Below are positions 36,367-45,843 of a DNA stretch of 64,000 bases, piece by piece. The translations under genes and the position numbers were made by a program. Origin of the DNA: Sphingopyxis jiangsuensis (GTDB lineage Bacteria; Pseudomonadota; Alphaproteobacteria; Sphingomonadales; Sphingomonadaceae). Below the pieces are notes generated by a model. It was not told where the DNA came from and did no database searches. It saw only the letters and a program-made list of their open reading frames with translations. The stretch covers positions 186,001 through 250,000 of the forward strand of contig NZ_JAERPO010000002.1 of NCBI RefSeq assembly GCF_016734905.1. Direction: 5' to 3'. Each line of letters starts with the position of its first letter. The stretch's first letter is position 1.

Positions 36367-36753
36367 TCAGCCCGAAATCTTGTGCGACGCGCACAGCTTG
36401 TTGCCGTCGGGATCGCGCAGATAGGCGAGATAGACGGTGCGCCCCTCGGTCGCGTGGCGAACGCCCGGCGGGTCTTCGGCGGTGGTGCCGCCATTTTCGA
36501 CCCCTGCGGCATGCCAGGCGTCAACCGCTTCGGGCGAGGCGGCGAGGAAGCCGAGCGTATGACCGTTGCCGCACGCGGCAAGCCTGCCGTCGACCGGCCG
36601 CGTGATGACGAGCCGCCCACCGGCGTGCATGTAGATGAGGCGCCCACGCTCGTCGATCCGCCCCGCGGGGATGCCGAGCGCGCCGAGGATCGCGTCATAG
36701 AAGGTCTGGCTAGCCTCGATATCGTTCGACCCGAGCGTCACATGGCTGAACAT
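36367..36753 (-). CDS. VOC (glyoxalase/dioxygenase) family protein 2
   Basis: The 128-residue paralogue of the protein at 35059 starts MFSHVTLGSNDIEASQTFYD at ATG 36753, with AGAGGAAG upstream. It shares AGVENGGTTAEDPPGVR and YLAYLRDPDGNKLCASHK with it. The two copies flank purU, probably by an old tandem duplication. It lies 17 bp after adhC. A role with glutathione adducts is inferred only from the neighbourhood. Confidence 0.82.
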   Translation of the reverse strand: MFSHVTLGSNDIEASQTFYDAILGALGIPAGRIDERGRLIYMHAGGRLVITRPVDGRLAACGNGHTLGFLAASPEAVDAWHAAGVENGGTTAEDPPGVRHATEGRTVYLAYLRDPDGNKLCASHKISG

Positions 36754-36770
36754 AGCTTCCTCTTTCGCAA

Positions 36771-37883
36771 TCAATAAACGACGACGCTGCGGATGCTCTC
36801 GCCCGCATGCATCAGGTCGAAGCCCTTGTTGATGTCTTCGAGCCCCATGACGTGGGTGATCATCGGGTCGATCTCGATCTTGCCGGTCATGTACATATCG
36901 ACGATCTTCGGCACGTCGGTGCGCCCCTTGGCGCCGCCGAACGCGGTGCCGCGCCAGTTGCGCCCGGTGACGAGCTGAAACGGGCGCGTCGCAATCTCCT
37001 TGCCCGCCTCGGCGACGCCGATGATGATACTGGTGCCCCAGCCGCGGTGACAGGCTTCCAATGCGATACGCATCACTTCGGTATTGCCCGTCGCGTCGAA
37101 GGTATAATCGGCGCCGCCGTCGGTCATCCGGACGATCGTCGCGACGACATCCTCGCGGCTCATGCCCTTCGAATTCAGAAATTCGGTCATGCCGAACTTG
37201 CGGCCCCATTCCTCGCGGTCGGGGTTGATGTCGACGCCGATGATCTGGTTCGCACCCGCAAGTCGCGCACCCTGAATCACGTTGAGCCCGATGCCGCCCA
37301 TCCCGAAGACGACAACATTGTCGCCGACCTGCACCTTCGCGGTGTTGATCACCGCGCCGACGCCGGTTGTCACGCCGCAACCGATGTAGCAGCTCGTCTG
37401 GAAGGGCGCGTCCTCGCGGATTTTCGCGACCGCAATCTCGGGCAGCACCGTGAAGTTCGAGAAGGTCGAACAGCCCATATAATGATAGATCGGCTGGCCC
37501 TTGTACGAAAAGCGCGTCGTGCCGTCGGGCATCAGCCCCTTGCCCTGCGTCGCGCGGATCGCGGTGCAGAGGTTGGTCTTGCCCGAAAGGCAGCTTTTGC
37601 ACTGGCGGCATTCGGGGGTGTAGAGCGGGATGACATGGTCGCCGGGGACGACGCTGGTAACGCCCGCGCCGACCTCACGCACCACACCCGCGCCCTCATG
37701 CCCCAGCACGCTCGGAAAGATGCCCTCGCTGTCGAACCCGTCGAGCGTATAGGCGTCGGTGTGGCAAATCCCTGTCGCCATGATCTCGACCAGCACCTCG
37801 CCCGCCTTCGGGCCTTCAAGGTCGAGTTCGACGATTTCGAGCGGCTTCTTCGCTTCGAATGCGACGGCGGCGCGGGTCTTCAT
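36771..37883 (-). CDS. adhC: S-(hydroxymethyl)glutathione dehydrogenase, class III
   Basis: The 370-residue zinc alcohol dehydrogenase oxidises the glutathione-formaldehyde adduct with NAD. Catalytic zinc ligands are in [14 protein letters not shown] and LGHEGAG. The structural zinc site is [16 protein letters not shown] and NAD binds [24 protein letters not shown] 37883 with GGAGA upstream gives the class III length. It heads adhC-VOC-purU-VOC-ybaK. The next pathway enzyme, fghA, is encoded at 31835. Confidence 0.95.
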   Translation of the reverse strand: MKTRAAVAFEAKKPLEIVELDLEGPKAGEVLVEIMATGICHTDAYTLDGFDSEGIFPSVLGHEGAGVVREVGAGVTSVVPGDHVIPLYTPECRQCKSCLSGKTNLCTAIRATQGKGLMPDGTTRFSYKGQPIYHYMGCSTFSNFTVLPEIAVAKIREDAPFQTSCYIGCGVTTGVGAVINTAKVQVGDNVVVFGMGGIGLNVIQGARLAGANQIIGVDINPDREEWGRKFGMTEFLNSKGMSREDVVATIVRMTDGGADYTFDATGNTEVMRIALEACHRGWGTSIIIGVAEAGKEIATRPFQLVTGRNWRGTAFGGAKGRTDVPKIVDMYMTGKIEIDPMITHVMGLEDINKGFDLMHAGESIRSVVVY

Positions 37884-37947
37884 GGGGCGGTCTCCTTCTC
37901 GGGCGCTCCAATCAGGCAAATGGGGCGGCAATGCAAGACGCTCATCG

Positions 37948-38081
37948 TCCTCCCTGTGGCGTAGCCGTGGGGAGGTGGCAGCGCGAAGCGCTGACGGAGC
38001 GGCGATGGCGCAACCGTCGCCGCCCCTCCACCACGCCCTGTGGGCGCGGTCCCCCTCCCCATCGCTCCGCGACAGGGAGGA
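37948..38081. repeat. Family C palindromic repeat, copy 2
   Basis: A 134-bp copy of the element at 16910, from TCCTCCCTGTGGCGTAGCCG to GCGACAGGGAGGA, lying between the 5' end of adhC and the 3' end of sdaA. The internal GGGGAGGTGGCAGCGCG and CCCCTCCACCACGCC blocks are conserved. Confidence 0.88.
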
Positions 38082-38128
38082 TTGAGGTCGGTGCCCCTGA
38101 TATCGTCACGCCGGAGGAAACGGGGCTA

Positions 38129-39508
38129 TCAACACTCCACGACGCTGACCGCAAGACCCCCCTTCGACGTTTCCTTATATTTGTCGCGCATGTCGCGGCC
38201 CGTCTGCAGCATCGTCGCGATCACCGTGTCGAGGCTGACGACATGCGTGCCGTCGCCTATCATCGCGATGCGGCTCGCGTCGATCGCCTTGATCGCGCCC
38301 ATCGCGTTGCGTTCGATGCACGGAATCTGCACCAGCCCGCCGATGGGATCGCAGGTGAGGCCGAGGTTATGCTCCATGCCGATCTCGGCGGCATTCTCGA
38401 CCTGCGCGTTGGTGCCGCCGAGCGCGGCGGTCAGCCCCGCCGCCGCCATCGAGCAGGCGACGCCGACCTCGCCCTGGCAGCCGACCTCGGCGCCCGAGAT
38501 GCTGGCGTTGCGCTTGTAGAGCGCGCCGACCGCGCCCGCGGCGAGCAGGAAGGTGCGCACGCCCTTTGCATCGCCGCGATAGCTGCGGCGGTAATAGCGG
38601 ATCACTGCGGGGATGATCCCCGCCGCGCCGTTGGTCGGCGCGGTGACGACCTTGCCGCCGGCGGCGTTTTCTTCATTCACCGCCATCGCCCACAGGTTGA
38701 TCCAGTCCATCATCTGCATCGGGTCGCAGAGGTTCGATTCGTGCCGTTCGCGGATGTCGGCGGCGATTTGCGGCGCGCGGCGCTTGACCTTGAGCCCGCC
38801 GGGGAGCGTCCCGGTGCTGCAGCAGCCCGCGTCGATTGATGCGTCCATCGCCGCGGCGATTTCATCGAGCCCCGCCTCGACCTCCTCGATGCTGCGATGG
38901 ACAAGCTCGTTTTCGAGCATCATCTCGGCGAAGCTCTTGCCCGACGCCGCGCCCATTTCGAGCAGGTCGGCGCCCGAGGTGAAGGGATAGGGCAGATCGA
39001 CTTCATCCTCGCCGCCGCGGCTGTTGCGCCCCGCCTCCTCCTCGTCGACGACGAAGCCGCCGCCGATCGAGAAATACATGCGCTTCGCGAGCACTTCGCC
39101 GTCATTGTCGCGCGCGGTGAAGCTGAGCGCGTTGCTGTGAAAGGGCTGGCGCTGGCGCATCTGGAAATGCAGGTCGCGCGAGGGCTGGAAACGCACGCGC
39201 TGGCGGCCGAGCAGGTAGAGGAACCCCTCGCCTTCGGCGCGGTCCCAATGCGCCTTGATCGCGGCGAGGCTGGTCGAGGCCGGGATTTCGCCCGCAAGCC
39301 CCGCGACGACCGCGGTGTCGGCGGCGTGCCCCTTCCCCGTCAGCGCGAGCGAGCCGTACAGGTCGGCCTCGACATGTATCGCGCGGGCGAGCAGACCATG
39401 CTCGTCGAGCCAGAGTGCAAAACGCCGCGCCGCGACCATCGGGCCGACGGTATGCGAGCTTGAGGGTCCGACGCCGATCTTGAAGAGTTCGAACAGGCTG
39501 ATCGTCAT
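38129..39508 (-). CDS. sdaA: L-serine ammonia-lyase (single-chain, iron-sulfur type)
   Basis: The 459-residue enzyme deaminates L-serine to pyruvate. It starts [20 protein letters not shown], the signature of the beta domain. The alpha domain has [13 protein letters not shown] and the [4Fe-4S] cysteines in [17 protein letters not shown] and [10 protein letters not shown]. Length is typical of one-chain bacterial SdaA. It stands alone between two family C repeats. Confidence 0.95.
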   Translation of the reverse strand: MTISLFELFKIGVGPSSSHTVGPMVAARRFALWLDEHGLLARAIHVEADLYGSLALTGKGHAADTAVVAGLAGEIPASTSLAAIKAHWDRAEGEGFLYLLGRQRVRFQPSRDLHFQMRQRQPFHSNALSFTARDNDGEVLAKRMYFSIGGGFVVDEEEAGRNSRGGEDEVDLPYPFTSGADLLEMGAASGKSFAEMMLENELVHRSIEEVEAGLDEIAAAMDASIDAGCCSTGTLPGGLKVKRRAPQIAADIRERHESNLCDPMQMMDWINLWAMAVNEENAAGGKVVTAPTNGAAGIIPAVIRYYRRSYRGDAKGVRTFLLAAGAVGALYKRNASISGAEVGCQGEVGVACSMAAAGLTAALGGTNAQVENAAEIGMEHNLGLTCDPIGGLVQIPCIERNAMGAIKAIDASRIAMIGDGTHVVSLDTVIATMLQTGRDMRDKYKETSKGGLAVSVVEC

Positions 39509-39595
39509 GGCGCGCCTATAGGCGGATTACGATCGTCGGGATAGGCGGCGCGAGCCAATTTTCGTTACGGATTACAATAAAATTACTCCCTGTCG

Positions 39596-39710
39596 CGAAG
39601 CGATGGGGAGGGGGACCGCCAAAGGTGGTGGAGGGGCGGCAACATCGCGCCATTGCCCCTCCGTCAGTGCTTCGCGCTGCCACCTCCCCATGCCTACGGC
39701 ACAGGGAGGA
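39596..39710. repeat. Family C palindromic repeat, copy 3
   Basis: This 115-bp copy keeps the family C ends (CTCCCTGTCGCGAAGCGATG, GCCTACGGCACAGGGAGGA), but its middle part is in the opposite orientation to copies 1 and 2. It sits between sdaA and sodB. Confidence 0.85.
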
Positions 39711-39718
39711 TCATTGGT

Positions 39719-40333
39719 TTACGCCGGATAGGTCCACGCCCCGTCGCGCGCGAAATTCTCCGCAGCGAAGTCCCAGTTGAGCAGTTCATCAACCACCGCA
39801 TTCACATAGTCGGGGCGGACATTCTTGCGGTCGATATAATAGGCATGTTCCCACACATCGACGACGAGCAGCGGCTTGATACCCGCCGCCAGTTCGGTCC
39901 CGGCATCGTGCGTGTCGGTGACCGACAGCTTGCCGTCCTTGGCGATCAGCCAGGCCCAACCTGACGCAAAATGATTGATCGCCGTATCCTTCAGCTTCTT
40001 CTTGAGCTCGTCGAGCGAACCGAAATCGCGGTCGATCGCGGCGGCGAGATCGCCCTCGGGCGCCGTCTTCGCCGGCGCCATGCTGTTCCAGTAAAAGGCA
40101 TGGTTCCACGACTGGGCGCTGTTGTTGAACAGCCCCTTGTTGCCGGCGCCCTCAGCGTGGTGGATGATTTCCTCGAGGCTCTTGTCGGCAAGATCGGTGC
40201 CCTCGATCGCGGCGTTGACCTTGTCGACATAGGTTTTGTGATGCTTGCCATGATGGGTCTGCAGCGTCTCCGCCGAGATGTGCGGCGCGAGCGCGTCGTG
40301 GGCATAGGGGAGCGGGGGGTGAGCGATCGTCAT
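39719..40333 (-). CDS. sodB: Iron superoxide dismutase
   Basis: The 204-residue enzyme has the four metal ligands H27, H78, D159 and H163 in TLQTHHGKHH, WNHAFYWNSM and VVDVWEHAYYID. The glutamine before WNHAFYW (SAQSWNH, residue 74) indicates the iron type. The protein is cytoplasmic, with no signal peptide. It stands alone between family C and A repeats. Confidence 0.94.
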   Translation of the reverse strand: MTIAHPPLPYAHDALAPHISAETLQTHHGKHHKTYVDKVNAAIEGTDLADKSLEEIIHHAEGAGNKGLFNNSAQSWNHAFYWNSMAPAKTAPEGDLAAAIDRDFGSLDELKKKLKDTAINHFASGWAWLIAKDGKLSVTDTHDAGTELAAGIKPLLVVDVWEHAYYIDRKNVRPDYVNAVVDELLNWDFAAENFARDGAWTYPA

Positions 40334-40424
40334 GGCAGTCTCCTTTTTTGCTGTCGCTTGGCTAACTCGGTATCGGAGGCTGCGGTTGCAACCCCATGAC
40401 GGGGAAAAATTGCGGTTTTAGCGA

Positions 40425-40518
40425 CGTCATTGCGAGGAGCGGAGCGACGAAGCAATCTCCAGCCAGCAACATCGCGCGATCGATGGCTGGAGATTGCCTC
40501 GCTCCGCTCGCAATGACG
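40425..40518. repeat. Family A palindromic repeat, copy 3
   Basis: The 94-bp copy has ends CGTCATTGCGAGGAGCG and CGCTCGCAATGACG and an inner stem CAATCTCCAGCC / GGCTGGAGATTG. It lies between the 5' end of sodB and the 3' end of the ligase gene. Confidence 0.9.
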
Positions 40519-40525
40519 ACACCCG

Positions 40526-42205
40526 CTAGGTCACCATCGCCTGCAACGTCGCGATCCGGTCGGCCTCTTCGGCGGGCTTGTCGCGGCGTATGCGCGATAT
40601 GCGGGGAAAGCGCATCGCGAGGCCCGACTTGTGCCGCTTCGACGCATGGATCGAATCGAAGGCGACTTCGAGCACCAGCGTCTTTTCAACCTCGCGCACC
40701 GGGCCGAAGCGGTCGACGGTGTTGGTGCGGACGAATTTGTCGAGCCATTTCAGCTCGTCGTCGGTGAAGCCTGAATAGGCCTTGCCAACGGGCAACAACT
40801 CGCCCGCCTCGCTCCAGCAGCCGAAAGTATAATCCGAATAAAAGCTCGCACGGCGGCCGTTGCCGCGCTGCGCGTACATCATCACGCAATCGGCGGTGAG
40901 CGGGTCGCGCTTCCATTTGTACCAGAGCCCGGCGCGGCGCCCCGCGACATAGGGCGCGTCGCGGCGCTTGAGCATCACCCCCTCGATCGCCGCGTCGCGC
41001 GCACCGGCACGCAGCGCCGCGAGTTCGGCAAAGTCGCCGGCCTCGATCAGGGGCGACAGGTCGAAATGGCTCGCGGCAAGGCGCGGAACAAAAGCCTCAA
41101 GCTGCCGCCGCCGCCCCGTCCACGGCAGGCCGCGCAAATCTTCGCCATCGACCGCAAGCAGATCGTAAACACGCACGAAGGCGGGAAAGTCGGCGAGGAT
41201 TTTCTTCGTCACCGTCTTGCGCCCGAGGCGCTGTTGCAGCGCGTTGAAGCTTGCGGCCTCTCCCCCCTGCACCTCGCCGCGCACGAGCAATTCGCCGTCG
41301 ATCACCGCATCCTGATCGAACGCCGCGACGAGTTCGGGGAAGGCAGCGCTGATTTCCTCGCCGCCGCGGCTGTAGATGCGCGTTTCGCCGCCACCATGCG
41401 CGATCTGAACGCGGATGCCGTCCCATTTCCACTCGGCGGCATAGTCGGCAAGGTCGATGCTTTCGCCTTCGAGCGGATGCGCAAGCATGAAGGGGCGGAA
41501 AAAGGCGACGTCGGCAAGGTCGGGCCGCGCGACGCGCCCCTCACCCCAGGCGAAGAGCGCTTCATAGGGCGGCGGGATCGCGTGCCACAACTCCTCCACA
41601 TCGTCGATCCCGACGTCGAACGCCTGCGCAAATGCCTGTTTTGCAAGCCGCGCCGACACGCCGACGCGCATCCCGCCGAGCGCCATCTTGAGCAGTGCGT
41701 AGCGCCCGTCGGCGTCCAGACGGTCGAGCAATCCGGTCAGCACCGCCGGCGCATCGCTGCGCGTGGTGGCGGAAAGGGCGGCGACGGCGTCGGAGACGCT
41801 CAATCCGCCCTTCCCTTCAGAGGAGGGCGGCGAGACTTGGGAGTTCCGCTCCTTCGTCGCAGCGGGTGGGGGTCCGCCCCCTTGCTCAAGTCCGGCGGCC
41901 TCCACCCCAACCCTTCCCCTGAAGGGGAGGGGCTTTTCAGGCCACAGCAGCGCCGCCGTTTCCGCGGTATCGCCGACAAAATGCCGCGACAGGCGGAACA
42001 ATTCCTCGTCCACGCGCGTCGCGAGCAACGCGCGCACCGTCCCCGCCTTCACCGCGGGGAAATCGAGCGCTTCGGTGAGCGCGGCGAGCGCCCAGCCGCG
42101 GTCCGGATCGGGGGTGTGGCGGAGGTAATCGACGATCAGCGCGAGCTTCGAATTGCGCGAGCGCGTATAAATAAGGCGGTCGATGAGCGCGGCAAAGGCC
42201 TTCAC
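40526..42205 (-). CDS. ATP-dependent DNA ligase carrying an in-frame palindromic repeat
   Basis: GTG 42205 is preferred: GGAGGAAGAGG precedes it and it overlaps the exonuclease stop as GTGA. The 559-residue protein has the DNA-binding domain, adenylation domain with nucleophile K260 in EWKWDGIRV, and an OB domain ending near EVAFDSIHASKRHKSG. It belongs to the bacterial ligase group encoded beside a beta-CASP exonuclease. Residues 91-135 (from KPLPFRGRVG to SSEGKGG) are encoded by a family D repeat and have no counterpart in ordinary ligases. The insert lies in the N-terminal DNA-binding domain, probably as a surface loop. Confidence 0.92.
   Translation of the reverse strand: MKAFAALIDRLIYTRSRNSKLALIVDYLRHTPDPDRGWALAALTEALDFPAVKAGTVRALLATRVDEELFRLSRHFVGDTAETAALLWPEKPLPFRGRVGVEAAGLEQGGGPPPAATKERNSQVSPPSSEGKGGLSVSDAVAALSATTRSDAPAVLTGLLDRLDADGRYALLKMALGGMRVGVSARLAKQAFAQAFDVGIDDVEELWHAIPPPYEALFAWGEGRVARPDLADVAFFRPFMLAHPLEGESIDLADYAAEWKWDGIRVQIAHGGGETRIYSRGGEEISAAFPELVAAFDQDAVIDGELLVRGEVQGGEAASFNALQQRLGRKTVTKKILADFPAFVRVYDLLAVDGEDLRGLPWTGRRRQLEAFVPRLAASHFDLSPLIEAGDFAELAALRAGARDAAIEGVMLKRRDAPYVAGRRAGLWYKWKRDPLTADCVMMYAQRGNGRRASFYSDYTFGCWSEAGELLPVGKAYSGFTDDELKWLDKFVRTNTVDRFGPVREVEKTLVLEVAFDSIHASKRHKSGLAMRFPRISRIRRDKPAEEADRIATLQAMVT
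41805..41933 (-). repeat. Family D palindromic repeat, copy 2, inside the ligase gene
   Basis: On the minus strand this 129-bp stretch reads GCCCCTCCCCTTCAGGGGAA, GGTTGGGGTGG, CCCCCACCCGCTGCGACG and CAAGTCTCGCCGCCCTCC, matching the copies at 9161 and 54844. Its length is a multiple of three and the reading frame stays open. Confidence 0.9.
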
Positions 42206-43218
42206 GCCTCTTCCTCCATATCGCGCCCGACGAGATGCAGCGCGCGCGCCTTGCGCTGGTGGAGTTCGCACCAGCGCAAAAGGCCATCTTCGCTGCCATG
42301 GGTGATCCAGCTTTCCTTCGGGTTCACCTCTTCAATCGTCGTGGTGAGTTCGTCCCAGTCGGCATGGTCAGAAATGACGAGCGGCAGTTCGACCATACGC
42401 TGACGCGCGCGCTGGCGGACGCGCATCCAGCCCGACGCCATCGCGGTGACGGGGTTGGGCAGCCGCCGCGACCAGCGGTCGTTGAGGGCCGAAGGCGGCG
42501 CTAGCACGATCTGCCCCGCCATTTCGTTCTTTTCGGCCTCGCTCACGAGGCGCAGCGGCCCCAGGTCGACGCCATGCTCGGCATAGAGCGCGCACATGCG
42601 TTCGAGCGCACCGTGGATGAAGACCGGCGCGTTCCACCCAGCGCCGCGCAATTCGGCGATGACACGCTGCGCCTTGCCGAGCGCATAGGCGCCGACGAGC
42701 ACCGACCGGTCGGGCTCGGCGCGCACCGCGGCGATCAGCTTGGCGATTTCGTCGTGCGTCGGCGGGTGGCGGAAGACCGGCAGGCCAAAGGTCGCCTCGG
42801 TGATGAAGATGTCGCACGGGACGACCTCGAACCGCGCGCAGGTCGGATCGGCGCGGCGCTTGTAGTCGCCGGTGACGACGATCCGCTCGCCCGCATATTC
42901 CATCAAAATCTGCGCGCTGCCGAGCACATGTCCCGCCGGATGAAAGCTGAAGCGCACCCCGCCCCGCTCGAAGCCGTCGCCGTAGGCAAAGGCGCGGTTC
43001 TCGCGCGCCGCGACATCGACGCCATAGCGCAGCGCCATGATGGCAAGCGTTTCGGGGGTCGCGAACACCGATGTGTGCCCGCTGCGCGCATGATCGGCGT
43101 GGCCGTGCGTCACCGCAGCGCGTTCGACCGGGCGCGACGGGTCGATCCACAGGTCGGCCGGCTTCACATAAAGCCCGTGTGGATACGGTTCGAGCCAAGG
43201 TTTTGGCAACACCCTCAT
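42202..43218 (-). CDS. Ligase-associated DNA exonuclease (beta-CASP metallo-beta-lactamase)
   Basis: The 338-residue protein starts MRVLPKPWLEPYPHGLYVKP. THGHADHARSG is the metallo-beta-lactamase metal motif. HPAGHVLGSAQILMEY and VVTGDYKR are the second and third, and VLVGAYALGKAQRV with VISDHADWDEL are beta-CASP motifs. Homologues are exonucleases encoded next to an ATP-dependent ligase. The usual DEXH helicase and PdeM phosphoesterase partners are not present here. It overlaps the ligase by 4 bp. Confidence 0.9.
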   Translation of the reverse strand: MRVLPKPWLEPYPHGLYVKPADLWIDPSRPVERAAVTHGHADHARSGHTSVFATPETLAIMALRYGVDVAARENRAFAYGDGFERGGVRFSFHPAGHVLGSAQILMEYAGERIVVTGDYKRRADPTCARFEVVPCDIFITEATFGLPVFRHPPTHDEIAKLIAAVRAEPDRSVLVGAYALGKAQRVIAELRGAGWNAPVFIHGALERMCALYAEHGVDLGPLRLVSEAEKNEMAGQIVLAPPSALNDRWSRRLPNPVTAMASGWMRVRQRARQRMVELPLVISDHADWDELTTTIEEVNPKESWITHGSEDGLLRWCELHQRKARALHLVGRDMEEEA

Positions 43219-43300
43219 CCCTCAACTGCTGAGGCGGCCGATCCGGTCATGCGCCGACATTAGCATGAAGAACGAAAAAAGAACAAAGCCCTTTCGATCA

Positions 43301-44836
43301 TCACACCTCGTGCCACCGCGCAGGCAGCGCGATTTTAACGACCAGTCCCGCAGCCTCCCATCGCCGATCAATCGTGCCACCCAGATTGTTGCGCACGCTG
43401 CGTTCCATCAACAACGTTCCGAAACTCGTGCGATCGGGGGCGACGACTTCGCCCGTTCCACCACTTTCGGACCAGGTGAGATGGAAACGACGGTCGGCAT
43501 CGTCGTCCGGGTCCTGGCTCCAGTTGACGTCGACGCGGCCGTCGGCAACCGAGAGCGCGCCATGCTTGACGGCGTTGGTCGCGAGTTCGTTGAAGACGAG
43601 CGCCATGGCGACCAGCGCGTTCTCGGGGAGGAGCAGGTCGGGTCCCGACCAGCGGATGCGGGGAAAGGCGGCCTGCACTTCGCGCATCAGCGCGTGCATC
43701 GACCCCGTCATGAAATTGGCACCGAGCAGGACGTTCTGCGCGCGGTTGAGCGCGTCGAGCCTGCTCGTGATCCGCTCGACATAATCATCGACGCCGGTCG
43801 CGGCGTGGCGGGTGAGCGAAATGATCGCGCTGACGGTGGCGAACAGGTTGCGCATCCGGTGATGCAGCTCGCGCATCAGCAGGTTTGTATTCTCCTGCCG
43901 GCTCTTCTGCTCGGTAATATCGATGCTGATCCCGGTCAGCTTCACATCGTCGACCTCGACGTCCCAGTCGCCGCGCGCCGAAATCCAGCGCACGCCGCGT
44001 TCGGGATGAACGATGCGATATTCCTTGGCATAGGGCGTGCCACCCGCAATCGCATCGTCGAGCACCGCACGCACGCCGTCACGGTCGTCGGGATGAACGC
44101 GATTGAAAAAACCCTCGCCGGTATTGAGCGCGGTTTCGAAATCGGCGCCCCACAGCTCGGCCGTCGCACCCTGCCAGCGCAGCGCGTCGGTGCGCGCGTC
44201 GAGTTGCCAGATCGCCGTTGTCGAAAAATCGAGCGCACGCTCGAGCATGCGGCGCACCTCGTCGCGCTCGGCCGCAGTGCGTCGCAATTCGGCTTCGGCC
44301 ATAATGATCGCGGCGAAATCTTCGAGCCGCTCCATTTCGCGCGGCGACGGCGCTGCGCGCACTTCGCTGTCGATGATGCACAATGTTCCAAGAACCGCGC
44401 CATTATAGGCACGCAGAGGAACGCCCGCATAAAATCGGATGAAAGGCTCGCCGACGACAAGCGGATTGTCCGCAAACCGCGCATCCGTCCACGTATCGGT
44501 CACAACCAGAGGCGAATCGTCGGCAACGACATGGCGGCAAAAGCTGATGTCGCGCGGGGTCTGGTCGATGTCGAGACCGTGCGCCGACTTGAACCACTGG
44601 CGGCATTCGTCGACCAACGAGATCAGTGCGATCGGGACGTCGAAGAGATCGGCGACGAGCTTGGTCAAACGGTCGAATGCAACTTCGGGATCGGTATCGA
44701 GCAATCGATATTCGCGCAGGGTGTCGAGCCGTCGTTCCTCGCTCAGCCGCTCGTCGCCCCCCTCGCTATCTGCCAAGTTCCGCCCCCTGCTCCAAAATGG
44801 GCCTGCCGTCGATTTGGCCCCGGGCCGCTCTGCCAT
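43301..44836 (-). CDS. Cytoplasmic HWE-type histidine kinase with GAF and PAS domains
   Basis: The 511-residue kinase has no transmembrane segment. A GAF domain spans about residues 40-190 (LISLVDECRQWFKSAHGLDI, AVLGTLCIID). A PAS domain spans about 200-320 (TAIWQLDARTDALRWQG, VHPDDRDGVRAV, ISIDITEQK). The HWE phosphoacceptor region follows (LMRELHHRMRNLFATVSAI), then the ATPase domain with NELATNAVKHGAL and GTLLMERSV. The GAF lacks an obvious bilin-attachment cysteine. It is divergent from phyR, with 205 bp between, so it is a good candidate PhyR kinase. Confidence 0.88.
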   Translation of the reverse strand: MAERPGAKSTAGPFWSRGRNLADSEGGDERLSEERRLDTLREYRLLDTDPEVAFDRLTKLVADLFDVPIALISLVDECRQWFKSAHGLDIDQTPRDISFCRHVVADDSPLVVTDTWTDARFADNPLVVGEPFIRFYAGVPLRAYNGAVLGTLCIIDSEVRAAPSPREMERLEDFAAIIMAEAELRRTAAERDEVRRMLERALDFSTTAIWQLDARTDALRWQGATAELWGADFETALNTGEGFFNRVHPDDRDGVRAVLDDAIAGGTPYAKEYRIVHPERGVRWISARGDWDVEVDDVKLTGISIDITEQKSRQENTNLLMRELHHRMRNLFATVSAIISLTRHAATGVDDYVERITSRLDALNRAQNVLLGANFMTGSMHALMREVQAAFPRIRWSGPDLLLPENALVAMALVFNELATNAVKHGALSVADGRVDVNWSQDPDDDADRRFHLTWSESGGTGEVVAPDRTSFGTLLMERSVRNNLGGTIDRRWEAAGLVVKIALPARWHEV

Positions 44837-45041
44837 GATTCTCCGTCCCGAAAAAGCGTGCTCCGCGCCCCCGCGAAAAGCGGCGCGTTTCCATCCGGTT
44901 GCACTCGGCTTTCAGCGCGCCCCGGCAGACTCTACGCGTGGCCTTCATACAAGTTGCAGGAAATATCAACGGACCGCGTTGCCCGCATTGGAACCGGATT
45001 GCGCGGGGTGCGTATGAGCCGTTCAAGTGGGAGGTCACATC

Positions 45042-45833
45042 ATGAGTCTTGGCGATGAAATTCGCGGACATCTTCCGTTCCTGCGCCGCTACGCGCGCGC
45101 GCTGACGGGAAGTCAGCAGCATGGCGACAATTTCGTTCACACGACGCTCGAGGTGATCGTCGCAGCGCCCGACGAATTTCACGCCGGCAACGATACGCGC
45201 GTCGACCTGTACCGCAATTTCCACCGTATCTGGGAAAGCGCCTTCATCGAGGATGGCGAGGGCGACGATGAGCAAGATCCCGTCATTCGCGCGGCCGGCC
45301 AGCGCCTTGCGCGCATCACGCCGCTCGGTCGGCAAATGCTGCTGCTGACCGCGCTCGAAGGCTTTTCGGTCGAGGAAACCGCGACGATTACCGGCACCGA
45401 CGATGCCACCGTCGAAAGCCTCTTGACCGAAGCCATTGCCGACATCGACCGCGAAGCGCGCACATCGGTCCTCATCATCGAGGACGAGCCGCTCATCGCA
45501 ATGGAACTTGAGCAGATCGTTCGCGAACTCGGCCACGAGGTCGCGGGCATCGCCACGACGCACAGCGATGCGGTCGCCGCGTTCGAAAACAGCGAAGCGG
45601 GGCTTGTCCTTGCCGACATCCAACTCGCCGACGGTTCGTCGGGAATCGATGCGGTCCAAGACATATTGGCAATTGCTCCGGTGCCGACAATCTTTGTCAC
45701 AGCCTTTCCGGAACGGCTGCTCACCGGGCACTGCGTCGAACCGACCTTCCTGATTTCCAAGCCGTTTCGCGACAATACGGTGCGCGCGGCGATCAGCCAG
45801 AGCCTGCTTTTCACGCCGCAACTCGCGGCATAG
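45042..45833 (+). CDS. phyR: General stress response regulator PhyR
   Basis: The 263-residue protein has an N-terminal sigma-like domain (MSLGDEIRGHLPFLRRYARA, residues 1-135) and a C-terminal receiver. The phospho-acceptor is D192 in LVLADIQL, with acidic residues E147 and D148, T220 and K240 in ISKPF. FVTAFPERLLTG is a PhyR signature. When phosphorylated it captures the anti-sigma factor NepR and frees EcfG. ATG 45042 is used; an upstream GTG adds five residues. Confidence 0.95.
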   Translation: MSLGDEIRGHLPFLRRYARALTGSQQHGDNFVHTTLEVIVAAPDEFHAGNDTRVDLYRNFHRIWESAFIEDGEGDDEQDPVIRAAGQRLARITPLGRQMLLLTALEGFSVEETATITGTDDATVESLLTEAIADIDREARTSVLIIEDEPLIAMELEQIVRELGHEVAGIATTHSDAVAAFENSEAGLVLADIQLADGSSGIDAVQDILAIAPVPTIFVTAFPERLLTGHCVEPTFLISKPFRDNTVRAAISQSLLFTPQLAA

Positions 45834-45843
45834 GGTCGAGCCC

